Shown here piece by piece: positions 50,450 to 60,614 of a DNA stretch of 64,000 nt; the stretch's first letter is position 1; each line of letters opens with the position of its first letter. The stretch covers positions 33,379,879 through 33,443,878 of the forward strand of contig NC_065571.1 of assembly GCF_937616625.2 (NCBI RefSeq), read 5' to 3'. A program made the position numbers and the translations under genes. The stretch comes from Mercurialis annua (Eukaryota > Streptophyta > Magnoliopsida > Malpighiales > Euphorbiaceae). The notes below the pieces were generated by a model. It had not been told where the DNA came from. It searched no databases and saw only the letters and a program-made list of their open reading frames with translations.

Positions 50450-50545
50450 TTAACAATGCAGTGAGGGCCTAGCCTCGGGCTAAGACGTCTCCAAGTGCAT
50501 CATGAGATCGTCGATTCAAACCCCACTTCAATAACTAACATCTAA
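50450..50545 (+). mobile_element. Possible tRNA-derived SINE fragment
   Basis: GGGCCTAGCCTCGGGCTAAG, then CGTCTCCAAGTGCATC, then a B-box-like GATTCAAACCCCACTTC. This order resembles the 5' tRNA-related part of plant SINEs (A-box-like region, then a degenerate GGTTCGANTCC B box). The tail and target duplications are not clear, so it is probably a fragment. Confidence 0.4.
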
Positions 50546-50945
50546 CAAAATAATTGAGACTTTAGCAGTATGCAAATTCAGATAATTGCATTTCTTAGCT
50601 CATTCATTCGTCACGCCAACTAAAAGTCAACTAATACGAAATTGTACTCACACAATTGATACTAGTTCATACATAATTATTCTAATTTGACTAAATCACG
50701 CCTTCATTATTATAAATTAGGATTCTAGTTCTAATTTATATGGTTTTCTATTCTCTACAGCGGATCAAAATTATATTTAATGGTTTGACAAGAGTTTTAT
50801 TTTCATTGACAAAACTTTGATAAGTGAATATAAAAATTTAAACCACAGCATCACCACAAAATATATTTGTCAAAACAGTACCGTTTTCCACGTCAACTTT
50901 TGCATTGTTTGTACTTTGGCCATTGAAGATGATGCTTGGGTTTAG
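50546..50945. other. AT-rich intergenic stretch, nothing recognised
   Basis: No open frame of note, RNA gene or repeat recognised. The 5' end of the LINE lies at its right side, without a clear boundary. Confidence 0.4.
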
Positions 50946-50946
50946 A

Positions 50947-51094
50947 GATATTCGATTTTTTGATTTTCACAGAAGTTATCAGAGACGAAGTAATTGAAGA
51001 TACCACTGAAGAGGAGACTGGTATTCAGAACCCTGCTAGACCCCAAGATGAGAGAAGCAGAAACACAAAGCCAAAGAGAAAACTAGTGAAGTAA
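50947..51094 (+). pseudogene. LINE ORF1 C-terminal remnant
   Basis: An open frame reading VIRDEVIEDTTEEETGIQ and ending RSRNTKPKRKLVK before TAA at 51092-51094. The acidic then basic tail just before ORF2 fits the end of a plant L1 ORF1 (RNA-binding protein). The zinc-knuckle part is absent because the copy is truncated. Identification rests mostly on position. Confidence 0.5.
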
Positions 51095-51149
51095 TCCAAA
51101 AAAGAAGAGATAAATGAGGAGGTAATTTCAATAACTATTCTTTTAATAT

Positions 51150-51522
51150 GAAAAAATTACGATAAGTTCCCCGAGGTATACCATAATTAACAGTTTGGTA
51201 TTCATTCTTTCAAAAGTCTACTTAATGGTCCCTCAGTTTTAATTCTGTTAACTATTAGATCCCTCCGTTAATTTCGACACTTATTTTCAAACGATTTGGT
51301 ACCCCACCTTTACTTTTAATTTTATTAAACGATTTGGTCCTTCACTTCTGAACGATTTAGTATCCGAGTTTCAATCTGTTAAACGATTTAGTCCCTCAAA
51401 TTAATAGAAGGATCTTTCAGTTAACGGATTTAAAACTGAGGTACCATTAAGTAGACTTTTAAAACAAGGAGTACCAAACTGTTAATTATGCTATACCTCA
51501 GGGACCTCTAAATAATTTGCTC
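51150..51522. mobile_element. MULE-type MITE, copy 1 (9-bp TSD)
   Basis: 373 bp, flanked by perfect 9-bp duplications TTTTAATAT (51141-51149 and 51523-51531). The terminal inverted repeats are long and related: the left begins GAAAAAATTACGATAAG; the right, read in reverse, begins GAGCAAATTATTTAGAGG. Both continue into GAGGTATA(C/G)CATAATTAACAG. A 9-bp duplication with long terminal repeats is typical of Mutator-like elements. The interior consists of degenerate units like ACGATTTGGTCCCTCA. No coding capacity. It lies between ORF1 and ORF2 of the LINE. Confidence 0.85.
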
Positions 51523-51579
51523 TTTTAATATTGATAAGATCCCTACTAAGAGGATGATAAAGCCTCTGATAAGAGGAAA

Positions 51580-52670
51580 ATGATTTCTCTTAGCTGGAAT
51601 ATAAGGGGGCTGAATGACCCCTTAAAACAAGCAGAGGAGTATAAACTGCTTGGTAGTAAGAAGAAGAACAAATTACTTAGAGGCCTCTGAGGTATAGCAT
51701 AATTAACAGTTTGGTACATCTTGTTTTAAAAGTCTAATTAATGGTCCCTCATTTTTAATTTTATTAACTGAGAGATCCTTCTGTTAATTTGAGGGTGCAA
51801 ATCGTTTAACGGATTGAAACTCAGTTACTAAATCGTTTAAAAGTGAGGGACGAAATCGTTTAATAAAATTAAAAGGGACCGAATCGTTCACAAAACTAAA
51901 GGTGGGGTACCAAATCGTTTGAAAATAAGTGTCGAGATTAGGGACCTAATTGGTTAACGAAATTAAAACTGAGGGACCATTAAGTAGACTTTTGAAACAA
52001 GGTATATCATACTGTTAATTATGCTATAACTCAGGGATCTTAGAGTAATTTGCTCTAAGAAGATTATAGTTGTTGGATTACTTGAGACTAGGATTAGAGC
52101 TTGCAATAAACATAAAGTCTAAAAAAATTTAAAGTTATATGGTTGGAGGTTAATTGATAACTATAATTATAGTGATAATGGTAGGATGTGGATTGTTCAT
52201 AATGATGAAAAGGTGAAAGTTCATATTATTGATATTATGGACCAATTAATTCATTGTAGAATTGAGATGGGTGAGATTAATATGTCGTGGACTCTGATTT
52301 ATGGAGCTAATGACATAAATGATAGAGTTAGGTTGTGGAATAAATTGATTGAGCTATTTAGAACAGTTGATAAACATTGGTTTATTCAAGGAGATTTTAA
52401 TGTCATTATGAAGAATGAAGATAGAGTTGGGGGAAATTTGCTGGATGCTGATCATGCTGGAGAAGTGGTCAATTGTCTTTCTACCATTGGGATATCTGAA
52501 ATGAGAAGTATAGGGTGTCTGTACACTTGGAACAACCATCAGATGGATAATAACAGAAAATGGAGTAGATTGGATAGAGTTTGTTAAGTGGAAAGTTTAA
52601 TGACCATTTCCAGAATTCTTACTTTGAAGCTTTACCTTGTGGGATATCTGATCACAATCTCATTGTGATG
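51580..52670 (+). pseudogene. LINE ORF2 endonuclease region (interrupted by MITE copy 2)
   Basis: ORF2 starts at ATG 51580 with MISLSWNIRGLNDPLKQAE, the conserved N-terminus of plant L1 endonucleases. After the MITE the frame resumes with IIVVGLLETRIR, then LIYGANDINDRVRLW, WFIQGDFNVI, a GG..LDADHAGE stretch, CLYTWNN, WSRLDRV and finally the catalytic SDH motif near 52650. There is a stop after RACNKHKV near 52118 and a frameshift after DRV near 52585. The domain nicks target DNA during LINE insertion; this copy cannot make it. Confidence 0.88.
51666..52055. mobile_element. MULE-type MITE, copy 2 (9-bp TSD, 8/9 matching)
   Basis: 390 bp of the same family as copy 1, inserted in the endonuclease coding region. 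Flanks are TAAGAAGAA (51657-51665) and TAAGAAGAT (52056-52064). The terminal repeats begin GAACAAATTACTTAGAGG and, reversed from the right end, GAGCAAATTACTC, followed by CTGAGGTATAGC or CTGAGTTATAGC and ATAATTAACAG. The interior again consists of degenerate AAATCGTTT and GGGACC units. Taking out the element and one flank copy joins the LINE reading frame. Confidence 0.83.
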
Positions 52671-53219
52671 TATACGCAAATAGAAGAAATACTAGGAGGA
52701 AGACCTTTATGTTTTTCAACCTTTGGATGAAACATCCTGAATTTAGAGAAATTGTTGAGGAAGAATGGAGGAAAGATTATGAGGGATATGCTATGTACAA
52801 AATTATTAGAAAGTTGCAAGCCATAAAATTTAGGCTCAATGAGCTGAATAAGAAATGCTTTTCTGACATTTTCCTTAGAGTTTCAAATCAGAGAGATACA
52901 GCGGAAAAGCTTCAAAAAATCTGCAGTTGGATCCTCTAAACCACTATTTAATCAGTGAGGAAAAAGCCATGACCATCCACCTGAGATTCCTGCTTAATAG
53001 TGAAGAGAGTTTCTTCAAGCAAAAGTCTAGAATTGACTGGATGAAATTGGGAGATTCTAATACTAGATATTTCTATAATTTTATCAAGTAGAGGAGAGCT
53101 AATAACATTATAGCTGTTCTGAGACTGGAGAATGGAGAGCTAATAAACACTGAAGAGGAAATCCACAAAGAAATTACCAAATACATCAGTCACTTGTTCA
53201 ACGACAATGAGGGGCAGAG
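52671..53219 (+). pseudogene. LINE ORF2 linker between endonuclease and reverse transcriptase
   Basis: The frame reads FFNLWMKHPEFREIVEEEW and KIIRKLQAIKFRLNELNKKC, then after a frame change LLNSEESFFKQKSRIDWMKLGDSN. This is the usual linker of plant L1 ORF2, in which W..LGD.NT.FF is conserved. Several frameshifts and stops are present. Confidence 0.75.
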
Positions 53220-54130
53220 AAAGCATATTAACTATGTGGTGTTAAGCAGGGGGATAATTTAACCAGGATTTTTACTGAAGAAGAAGTGAAAGAAGCAGTT
53301 TTTTCCATTGGCTTTGATAAATTTGCAGGACCAGATGGCTACAACAGTTTCTTCTTCAAAAGTACTTGAAGTGCCATTAAAAGTGACATTACAAAAGCCA
53401 CCTAGGAGGCTTCTGCTAGTAAGATTCTTAAACAGACAAATGCTACTTCTACTACTATAGTGCCAAAAAAGATGAATGTTGATAGCCTTGTAGATTTTAG
53501 GCCTATAGCGTGTTGCAATGTGCTTTACAAGATAGCAACTAAGTTGATTTCTTCCAGATTTAGTCTTATTCTTATGCACTTGATTCCTACTAACCAGTCA
53601 GCCTTTGTCCCTAAAAGGTCTATTGCCCACAACATCATGCTAGGTCATGAATTTGTGAAAATTATCATAGGAACACTGGAACCCCTAGATGCTTACTAAA
53701 ATTAGACCTTAAAAAAGCACATGACTCTATAGCATGGGATTTCATTGAAAAAATGCTTATTGGCCTCTTCCCTTCGAAATTTATTGCTCTGGTTATGGAT
53801 TGTGTTAGAACCCCGAGTTATACTACCTGCTGGAATGGTACAGCTCGGGATAAACTCTTCTCTAAAAAAGGGCATAGACAATAGGACCCTATGTCTCCCC
53901 TCCTGTTTGTTTTATGTATGGATTACCTTTCTAGAGACCTTTCTTATACTAATAATGATTTCAAATTCCACAATAGATGTAAGAAGCTGAAAATTAACCA
54001 TCTTATTTTTGCTAATGATCTGCTTCTGTTTTGTTATGGAGATATGAAGACTATGTCTTATCTTATGAACAAGCTTGATAATTTTAAAGATAGGTTTTGG
54101 GTTACAAGTGAATATCAATAAGAGCTAAAT
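53220..54130 (+). pseudogene. LINE ORF2 reverse transcriptase region, damaged
   Basis: Recognisable blocks: EEEVKEAVFSI and GPDGYNSFFFK (53268-53370); LVDFRPIACCNVLYKIATKL and TNQSAFVPKRSIAHNI (53485-53640); LDLKKAHDSIAWDF (about 53703-53745); MSPLLFVLCMDYLSR and HLIFANDLLLF (53891-54030). The catalytic FADD box reads FAND, so the first aspartate is replaced by asparagine (AAT at 54014-54016). Frameshifts separate the blocks. The enzyme would copy LINE RNA at the target site; this copy is dead. Confidence 0.88.
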
Positions 54131-55558
54131 TTTCTGTTGTAACGTAGATATTACTATGAAGAATGGGATTTTGAGGTCTATGTTGTTCAAGGAGGGGACT
54201 TTTCCTCTTAAATACGTAGGAATCCCTTTGATTACTACCACACTCTCTAAAAATGATTGCAAAGATATTGTTAAGAAGATCACTAACAGGATCCATAACC
54301 GGACTAGCAAAATGATCTTCTATGCTGGGAGAATTCAGTTAATCAATTCAGTTTTGATGAGCATGCATATATTTTGGGTTATATTTTGATTTTGCCTAAA
54401 AGTATGGTTAGAGACATTGAAAGAATATGTTCAAGGTTCTTATGGTCAGGAAAAGAGGAAGGTAGATACAATGCCATGGTGGCTTGGAGTGAAATCTGTA
54501 AATTCAAGAAGGAAGGATGGCTTGGGGTGAAAGACATAAATTCTTGGAATAAAGCTGCAGTTATGAAGCACATATGGCACATATTCAATAATCCTAACTC
54601 CCTTTGGGTCCAATTGGTGAAAGCCAACAAAATCAAAAGAAGCAGTATGTGGGGTATAAGGAGTAATGATAGGGCTAGCTGGATATGGAATGGCATTCTG
54701 AATAGTAGACATGAGGCTAAGAAAGTGACTGAATTCAGACTGGGAGATGGAGTTAATACCGAGTTCTGGAAAGACCCTTGGATTTATGGGTGCTCTATAC
54801 TTGAAAAGTTCTCAAGGATAAAAATGAAAGACTTTGACATTCCAAAAAAAAAAAAACTTAGTAGGTGAGCTATGGAGGAATGGGGGCTGGGCCCTTCCTG
54901 ATCTTATAGATGAGGATACTGAGGAAGCATGGAAGTATATTAGAGATAACTTTGAAGTGAGTAGAGAGCATGAAGATTTTATCCACTGTAAGGTCATCAA
55001 AATGGGAATTTTTCCATAGAAATGACCTGGAGATTGTTGAGGAATCAGAGTGATATTCTGCCCTGGAGCAACATTGTTTGGGGTAAAAATTCCATACCCA
55101 GACATTTTTTTATTCTTTAATTATCTATTAAGGGTAGATTTAAAACTAAAAACAAGCTCAAGAGATGGGGCATAACTCTTGAAAATGTCTACGAGATGTG
55201 TAGCAATAATGAGAAGAGCATTGATCATTTCTTTTATGAGTGCAATTTTGCTGAGGAGGTACAGGATAAGCTGAGGGAAAATTTGCAGAATTTCTCAAAG
55301 TATTGATACTTGGAGAAGGCTAGTGAGTTGGTACAACAAAAAAGCTAAGGGAAAAAACATTCTAGCTAACTTCAGGAGAGTCACACTAGCTGCTGTTGTC
55401 ACTGCATATGGAATGCCAGAAACTGGAAATTTTATATGGAGAACGCAACTCCAGGCATGATTGTCAAGAGGATTAGGAACATCCTTAAGGACAAAATTAA
55501 TAATTATAGTTATAGCAGAGTTCTGGCTGAGGTGATTAGAGAAACCCAGCAGCTTTAG
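54131..55558 (+). pseudogene. LINE ORF2 C-terminal part (zf-RVT region) to stop
   Basis: Blocks LKYVGIPLITTTLSKNDC (near 54208), GRIQLINSVLMSMHIFW, WSEICKFKKEGWLGVKDI, SWNKAAVMKHIWHIF and RLGDGVNTEFWKDPWI are standard for the zinc-finger-containing C-terminal region of plant L1 ORF2. It ends ...LAEVIRETQQL, TAG at 55556-55558. At least two frame changes are present, including one at an A-run near 54847. Confidence 0.85.
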
Positions 55559-55685
55559 TTGTTGTTTCTTCTTGGTTAGCTTGGTTGAGCTTTAGCTTTG
55601 GCCTAAGGTTTTTGTAACTGGTCTTGCTGCAGTTTAACTTAACTTCTCTGGATCTAGTCCAAGAGTTGTCTTGTGGCTGTGGTGC
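55559..55685 (+). other. LINE 3' region, first part
   Basis: Noncoding sequence after the ORF2 stop. It contains the first of three similar units (TTTTTGTAACTGGTC, TTGCTGCAGTTT); the others follow the solo LTR at 58125-58275. The LTR target duplication GGTGC is at 55681-55685. Confidence 0.65.
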
Positions 55686-56198
55686 TGTCACAACCCAATT
55701 TATTGAGCCGAGACCGGCGCTAGGGAACGGGAGTGGTAGCTCCGGAACCCGTAGCAAGCCTAAAACCACTATAAATTTTTCGCGAATAAAACATATTATT
55801 ATATATAATACGTTTTCAGAAATCTTTCTTAAGTAATATAATTCAAATATCTAAATATCGCATTCCTTTCCTGAAAACGTTCGCAGCACAATTCTTATAA
55901 ACCAGGGTCTTACCGAGCGATATCTCATATCCAGCACCGCCCTGTTTCTAGTCATAATCATCACCAATTCCTCTCAAGGCAAGTGGTACAAAATTCAAAC
56001 GGATAAAATGTCATCTTTATAAACAACTTATTTATAAAATTATATCAGAGTTTACTTTTCAAATACCGTTTGAAATTGAATCATAAACCTTATACTGACA
56101 CCTACTGACTACTGCAGCTCTATACAAACTCGTACTTTGTGTAAGCCAAAAGGCTGCCGACACAAAGGAGATGGTCTGTCTGATCCGACTCTGGTAAC

Positions 56199-57457
56199 CT
56201 GAAAACAACAATGGTGAGGGGTCAGTATTTGGGGAAATACTGAGTGAGCTTGCAAGTTACTAACGGTATTAATATAAAAATATAACATCGCATTTTAAGA
56301 AGACAATAATATAAAACATATAAACAGGTATTTGATCCGTACGAAACTAATATCTTAGCATGCGAATAATCTCTCGAATAATCATATATCATTCAACCCA
56401 ATCGTAAATATCAATTGCGAGTCCAACTCTCTGGTGGCCCGGCCACTAGATACGGGGACTCCAGACTACACCGTAGCCGAGTGCTCACTCGTATCAAAAT
56501 CATATACCCAATCGTAAATTTCATAATCATCATCAGCTCCCAGCTGTGTCACATCATTTCTCAAATGCAAACACACTAGACTGACTCAATACTGGTGATC
56601 ACACAGCCTATTGACACCCAATAGGTAGCTAGTTTCTTCGGATCGCATACTAGTTCTCGTATATAGAAATTAAGTAAACATATAACATTTCAATCAATTA
56701 TATGTAATGCGATGCGTATAAACAGTATATATATCTATATAAAATAACTTTAATATATAATACATGAAAGTAAAGTGCAACTCATAGTGACCGCTATCCA
56801 ATCTATAATGCACTTGATATGCTGATCAAACACTGCTAATCCCAAAACATCTATCTCGTAGCTTGTCGGTACGTCTGGTACATATGCAAACCAAATACAC
56901 GTTTAGATTATAAACGTGAACCTCGTAAACCTAACGTCCTAGGTTATAGATTTAGGTTTTCCCAATTCATCCTTATCGATTTCCAATTACCCGTTATATT
57001 TATTACAAAACCCTAATCATATCCTCCATGTTCTATGTCCGAAATGCACATTTTCAGAGTCCGTAAGCTCTTATGGACTCAAGATATGATACGTATAACT
57101 CCCATGAAGCAACTGGGCCGAAAACGACCAAGGCAGCCTTGTCTTGGTGTTGGCGCGTCGTGCCAACCATTGGCGTGTCGTGCCAACCATTAGCGCGTCG
57201 TGCCAAGCTGCACGTCGTGCTAATTTTTGGCACGTCGTGCGGCCGTCGTGCTGACCATGACAGCAAGCCTAAATCTCCATAAAATCGATCAAAAACCCAT
57301 TCCGACTTGCTTGAGACATTCCCGCACATACCCAACATCATTTTTACGCAAAATCCATATTAAAAACCGTCAAAAATGTTAAATTTCAATCCAAATTCGA
57401 TCTTATCCCGAAACAGCCAAATATATCAATTTTTAACCAAGATTCTCGAATATTTAC
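56199..57457 (-). other. Candidate leader intron in the solo LTR
   Basis: On the minus strand CCAAG|GTAAAT at 57457 and GTTTTCAG|GTT ending at 56199 bound 1259 bp. The donor lies after the TATA box and a GC-rich stretch (ACGTCGAACG-type), and the acceptor shortly after a hairpin (CAGTATTT/AAATACTG, about 56224-56243), the same order as in the nested element. Confidence 0.38.
57145..57260. repeat. GC-rich palindrome cluster of the solo LTR
   Basis: Repeated GCGCGTCGTGCC, GCGTGTCGTGCC, GCACGTCGTGC and GGCCGTCGTGC units at 20-25-bp spacing. They are at the same LTR position as the clusters in the nested element but with different unit sequence. Confidence 0.8.
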
Positions 57458-57622
57458 CTTGGAATGAAGCTTAGGATCGATAGAGGATTCGATTCTGAAG
57501 AAATCGCCGCGAAAATCGCTGGAATAGGACGTCGAACGGAGAAACGGCGGCGAAACGACGGTATCGCTCGTTAACTCTCAAACTCTCTCGATCATTCTTC
57601 TCCCTTCTCTGATCCAACCTTC

Positions 57623-57630
57623 TTTATATA
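57623..57630 (-). promoter_or_regulatory. TATA box of the solo LTR
   Basis: TATATAAA on the minus strand, followed about 90 bases later by the GC-rich segment and then the candidate splice donor at 57457. Confidence 0.5.
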
Positions 57631-58082
57631 TATTTTGGAAAATATACCACTTTGGTACTTGTTCTTTTTATTTATTATCATTTATCTTTTAAACCTTTCT
57701 TTCGTACGATTTAGTCCATAACTAAATCGATAAACTCTTAAATTTTTATTTTTACGTATTATTTATATCTGATAAATAATACGAAACTCGATATTAATAC
57801 TTTCCCGTCAAAATCTAAAATTTCCGTTTTCAACACAAAGTGGCTAAATTACCACTTTGGTCCTTATACTATATTTCGAGCTTTTCTTAACATTTTTCCT
57901 TTTAATTCCAATTCTAACTTTAGAATTGACTTATAATATTAAATTCCTCGCATATAATCCTTTCCAAAACCGACCTACTAAAATTTATTTATCGGAAACT
58001 TTCCGATTTTGCCACTCTGGCAAATCCAGACTGGACACGTGGTCCAATTAGATAATTAAATACTTTGGGGTATTACAGGTGC

Positions 58083-58500
58083 TGAGCTTTGTTTCTTTGG
58101 GATGTTGTCACTGAGCAGTGTCTTTAGACCTAAGGCTTTTGTAACAGGTCGAGCTGCAGTTTCTGAGGTGATGTTGCTTGGTGTCTCTGAGCTTAGTCTT
58201 TGAAGGAAGCCTTGTTGAGCTGTGGTATTCGATCTGAGGCTTTTGTAACAGATCTTGCTGCAGTTTGCTTGGTTTTTTATTTTTCTTGTTTGTTATTCTT
58301 ATGAGGGTTGCTTTTTAGGAGTTGGTTGTGTAGGTTCTTTTTTGCTGGCTAACCCTAAAAATTTTGTAACATAGCCTACTTTGTTCTTTCTTGCCTTGGG
58401 CTTTTGTTAGTTGTCCCTGATTGCTGTAACAGGGATAGCTTAGTTGTAATCTCAGTTGTTGTTTATCAATTGAGCTTTTTTGGTTGTTTCTACCAAAAAA
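58083..58500 (+). other. LINE 3' region, second part, ending in a short A tail
   Basis: Continues the LINE 3' region after the solo LTR. It contains two more of the units with GGCTTTTGTAACAG and GCTGCAGTTT (58130-58165 and 58230-58272) and ends TTTCTACCAAAAAA near 58500, the probable 3' end of the LINE. Confidence 0.65.
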
Positions 58501-58708
58501 GAATTGCAGTGAGGGGGTATGTTTAATGGTAGAGGAAAGATGACTGTTTCTTGCTATGTCAGCATAGATAGTGAGAGGGTCATTTAAATTCCACGTTACA
58601 TGACTAACGTTTTCAATTTAAACCCGTCTTGAGAGGGGCACGAATTTAACATTTTTGGCAACATTGAGGTCATTATTTAGCCTTGAAATCATTAATGTTT
58701 TATTTGAT
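58501..58708. other. Short intergenic stretch
   Basis: No gene or repeat recognised. Its last eight bases, TATTTGAT (58701-58708), are the left target duplication of the next MITE. Confidence 0.5.
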
Positions 58709-59169
58709 TAGGGATGTAAACGAGTTGGATTACTTACGAGTTACTCGAAATTGATCCGAAAAAAAAAATTCAAAATCAGCGCAAGTATTTCAAGCTGAGT
58801 CGAGCTCGAGTATAAATTAAAAGGCTAGTGAACCTAAAAGGACCTAAACGAGCCTCATACACATTTTAAAAAAACATATTTTTTTATTATATTTGTTTTA
58901 AATCTTTAAATTTAAGTGTTTACTATTTTAATTGATTAAATATTAGTATATTTTACAGTAAAAAAATTAAATACATCAAATATAATAATTTTGAAAAGTA
59001 TTTGTGTTGTCATTGAATTTGAGTCGAGTTCGAGCTCGAGTTTCTCGAATGTTGTTCGAGCTCGAGCTCAAACTTCAAAATTTTGGCTTATTCGAGGTCA
59101 ATCTTGTATAACACACTCGAGTTCGAGCCTGGCCTAGCTTGAGATCGGTTCAGCCCGTTTACACCCGTA
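58709..59169. mobile_element. hAT-type MITE with 8-bp TSD
   Basis: 461 bp flanked by perfect TATTTGAT duplications (58701-58708 and 59170-59177). Terminal inverted repeats: TAGGGATGTAAACGAG at the left; the right end reads CCCGTTTACACCCGTA, whose complement is TACGGGTGTAAACGGG. The 8-bp duplication and short TAGGG-type ends fit the hAT superfamily. The interior has clustered palindromes built on TCGAGCTCGA and no coding capacity. MITEs with this TGTAAACG end and CTCGAG-rich interior are common in plant genomes. Confidence 0.85.
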
Positions 59170-60199
59170 TATTTGATAGGCATAACTCATTTTCAAATAC
59201 CTATATTTTTTTTTTATTTTAGATCCCTGCACTTCTAAAATATAGAGATTGAATCTCCACACTTTCATTTTTCTTCAACGTGAGTTTTTTTGTTAGAGAA
59301 GGTGGTGATGGCGTAAATGTATTCTAAAACAATATTTACTTTAATTCTTTTATTTTTGTTTATCAATAAAATTGTTATATTTTTTTTAGAGATCTTACAT
59401 TTTCTTTTTAGTCATCTAAATAGAATTAATGTAAAAAAAATCGCATTTATTTTAATAATATCTTAGTACATATTTTTAATAAATATTAACAAAAAAACAT
59501 AAAATTGTTATTTAATATATATATGTGTTTTAAGGTAGTGAGTAATAACAATAAAACTGTTATTTAATAATTTCTTATTACTTATTTTTATAGGAATTAT
59601 TTATTATTATTTTGGATTTTGACATAATATATATGCAAATTAACTCGATCAAACCTACAAATATATACCAATTGATAGTCAACTGAAAAAAGGATAACCT
59701 AAAAACTAGTTTTCAATATAATGCAATATCTTAAAATCGAACTATTGTAGTGAAGATGAATGAAAATAAAAGCAACGGCAACAACGAGATCATAAAATAA
59801 AGAGAAGAGAATGAAAAAAAAAACGGCTGATGGTGATAGAGAAAAAATAATACAAATAATACTGAATAATAAAAATACAATCGAAAATAATCATTGTCCG
59901 ACGACAACCGCCTCCTATTAGAGAAGGTAGATGCCCCATATAAGAAAGAATTACACCACAAGTTAAAGAAGACATATGAAAGAATTCAATTTTTAAAAAT
60001 CTAGTAAACAAAATAGGTAAAAAGAAATTGCAAATTAATAATCGACTTAATTGTATAAAAAAAATCGGATGAGTAATTGCTTTTATATAATACAACTTTT
60101 TTTAGAGATAACTAATCATAAGATTTGATATTTAAAATAAATAATTATCACGCAAATATATTTTTATTATATATAATATGATTTTTTTGTTTCGATTAT
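59170..60199. other. AT-rich intergenic region, no gene seen
   Basis: Very AT-rich with short homopolymer runs. The minus-strand open stretches at 59731-60095 are low-complexity, phenylalanine/tyrosine-rich and lack any recognisable domain. I take them as chance. Confidence 0.5.
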
Positions 60200-60562
60200 T
60201 GGATGGTGCTACAAAAATATTGTTACGTATTACGTTAGTCAAACTCTACATTTTTTAGATCCGCGAGAATCAATGAGAATCTTTTTTTATTAGAAATGAA
60301 TAGTGTTTACATTTTAATACTCTCTATCATCGATATTTTTTATACATTTGTTACAATTTTTTTTAGTTAAAACAATATTGTTACATTAGTCAAATTCCAC
60401 GTTTTATTGATATGCAAGAATAAAAAAGAATCTCGTTTTATTAGAAATTGATTTAAATACTTAAAAATATCTATTATCATTTTTTTTACTTTTGTACAAT
60501 CTTTTTTTATACATTTGTAGTGGTATTCTAAGGCGAATATCATTACGTAAAATAATAACTTG

Positions 60563-60614
<52 letters not shown>

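Larger units (their letters stand above)
55686..58077 (-). mobile_element. Solo LTR, Ty3-like family 2a, inserted in the LINE 3' region
   Basis: Starts TGTCACAACCC, ends GGGGTATTACA and is flanked by perfect GGTGC duplications (55681-55685 and 58078-58082). On the minus strand it reads TGTAATACCCC...GTTGTGACA, related to the nested element's LTRs, especially in both termini and near the AAATACTG hairpin, but clearly diverged. There is no internal region or second LTR, as expected after LTR-LTR recombination. Inside are a TATA box (57623-57630), GC-rich palindromes (57145-57260) and candidate intron sites (donor 57457, acceptor 56199). Confidence 0.92.
50946..58500 (+). mobile_element. L1-type LINE, 5' truncated and inactivated, carrying three later insertions
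   Basis: In order: the tail of ORF1, then ORF2 with AP-like endonuclease, reverse transcriptase and zf-RVT/C-terminal regions ending at 55558, then a long 3' region ending in TACCAAAAAA near 58500. This is the arrangement of plant L1 LINEs, which copy themselves by target-primed reverse transcription. Three later insertions split it: MITEs at 51150-51522 and 51666-52055 and a solo LTR at 55686-58077. Many stops and frameshifts make it inactive. I could not find a convincing target duplication, so the 5' boundary is approximate. Confidence 0.85.

Noticed and set aside
50455..58520. Similar GCAGTGAGGG strings at 50459 and 58506 as LINE target duplications
   Set aside because: The left copy is about 500 bp upstream of the LINE start and inside the SINE-like stretch. 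The match is short and probably coincidental.
59731..60095. Minus-strand open stretches in the AT-rich region as a membrane protein gene
   Set aside because: Low-complexity F/Y/L-rich translation of AT-rich DNA, with no domain or supporting signals.
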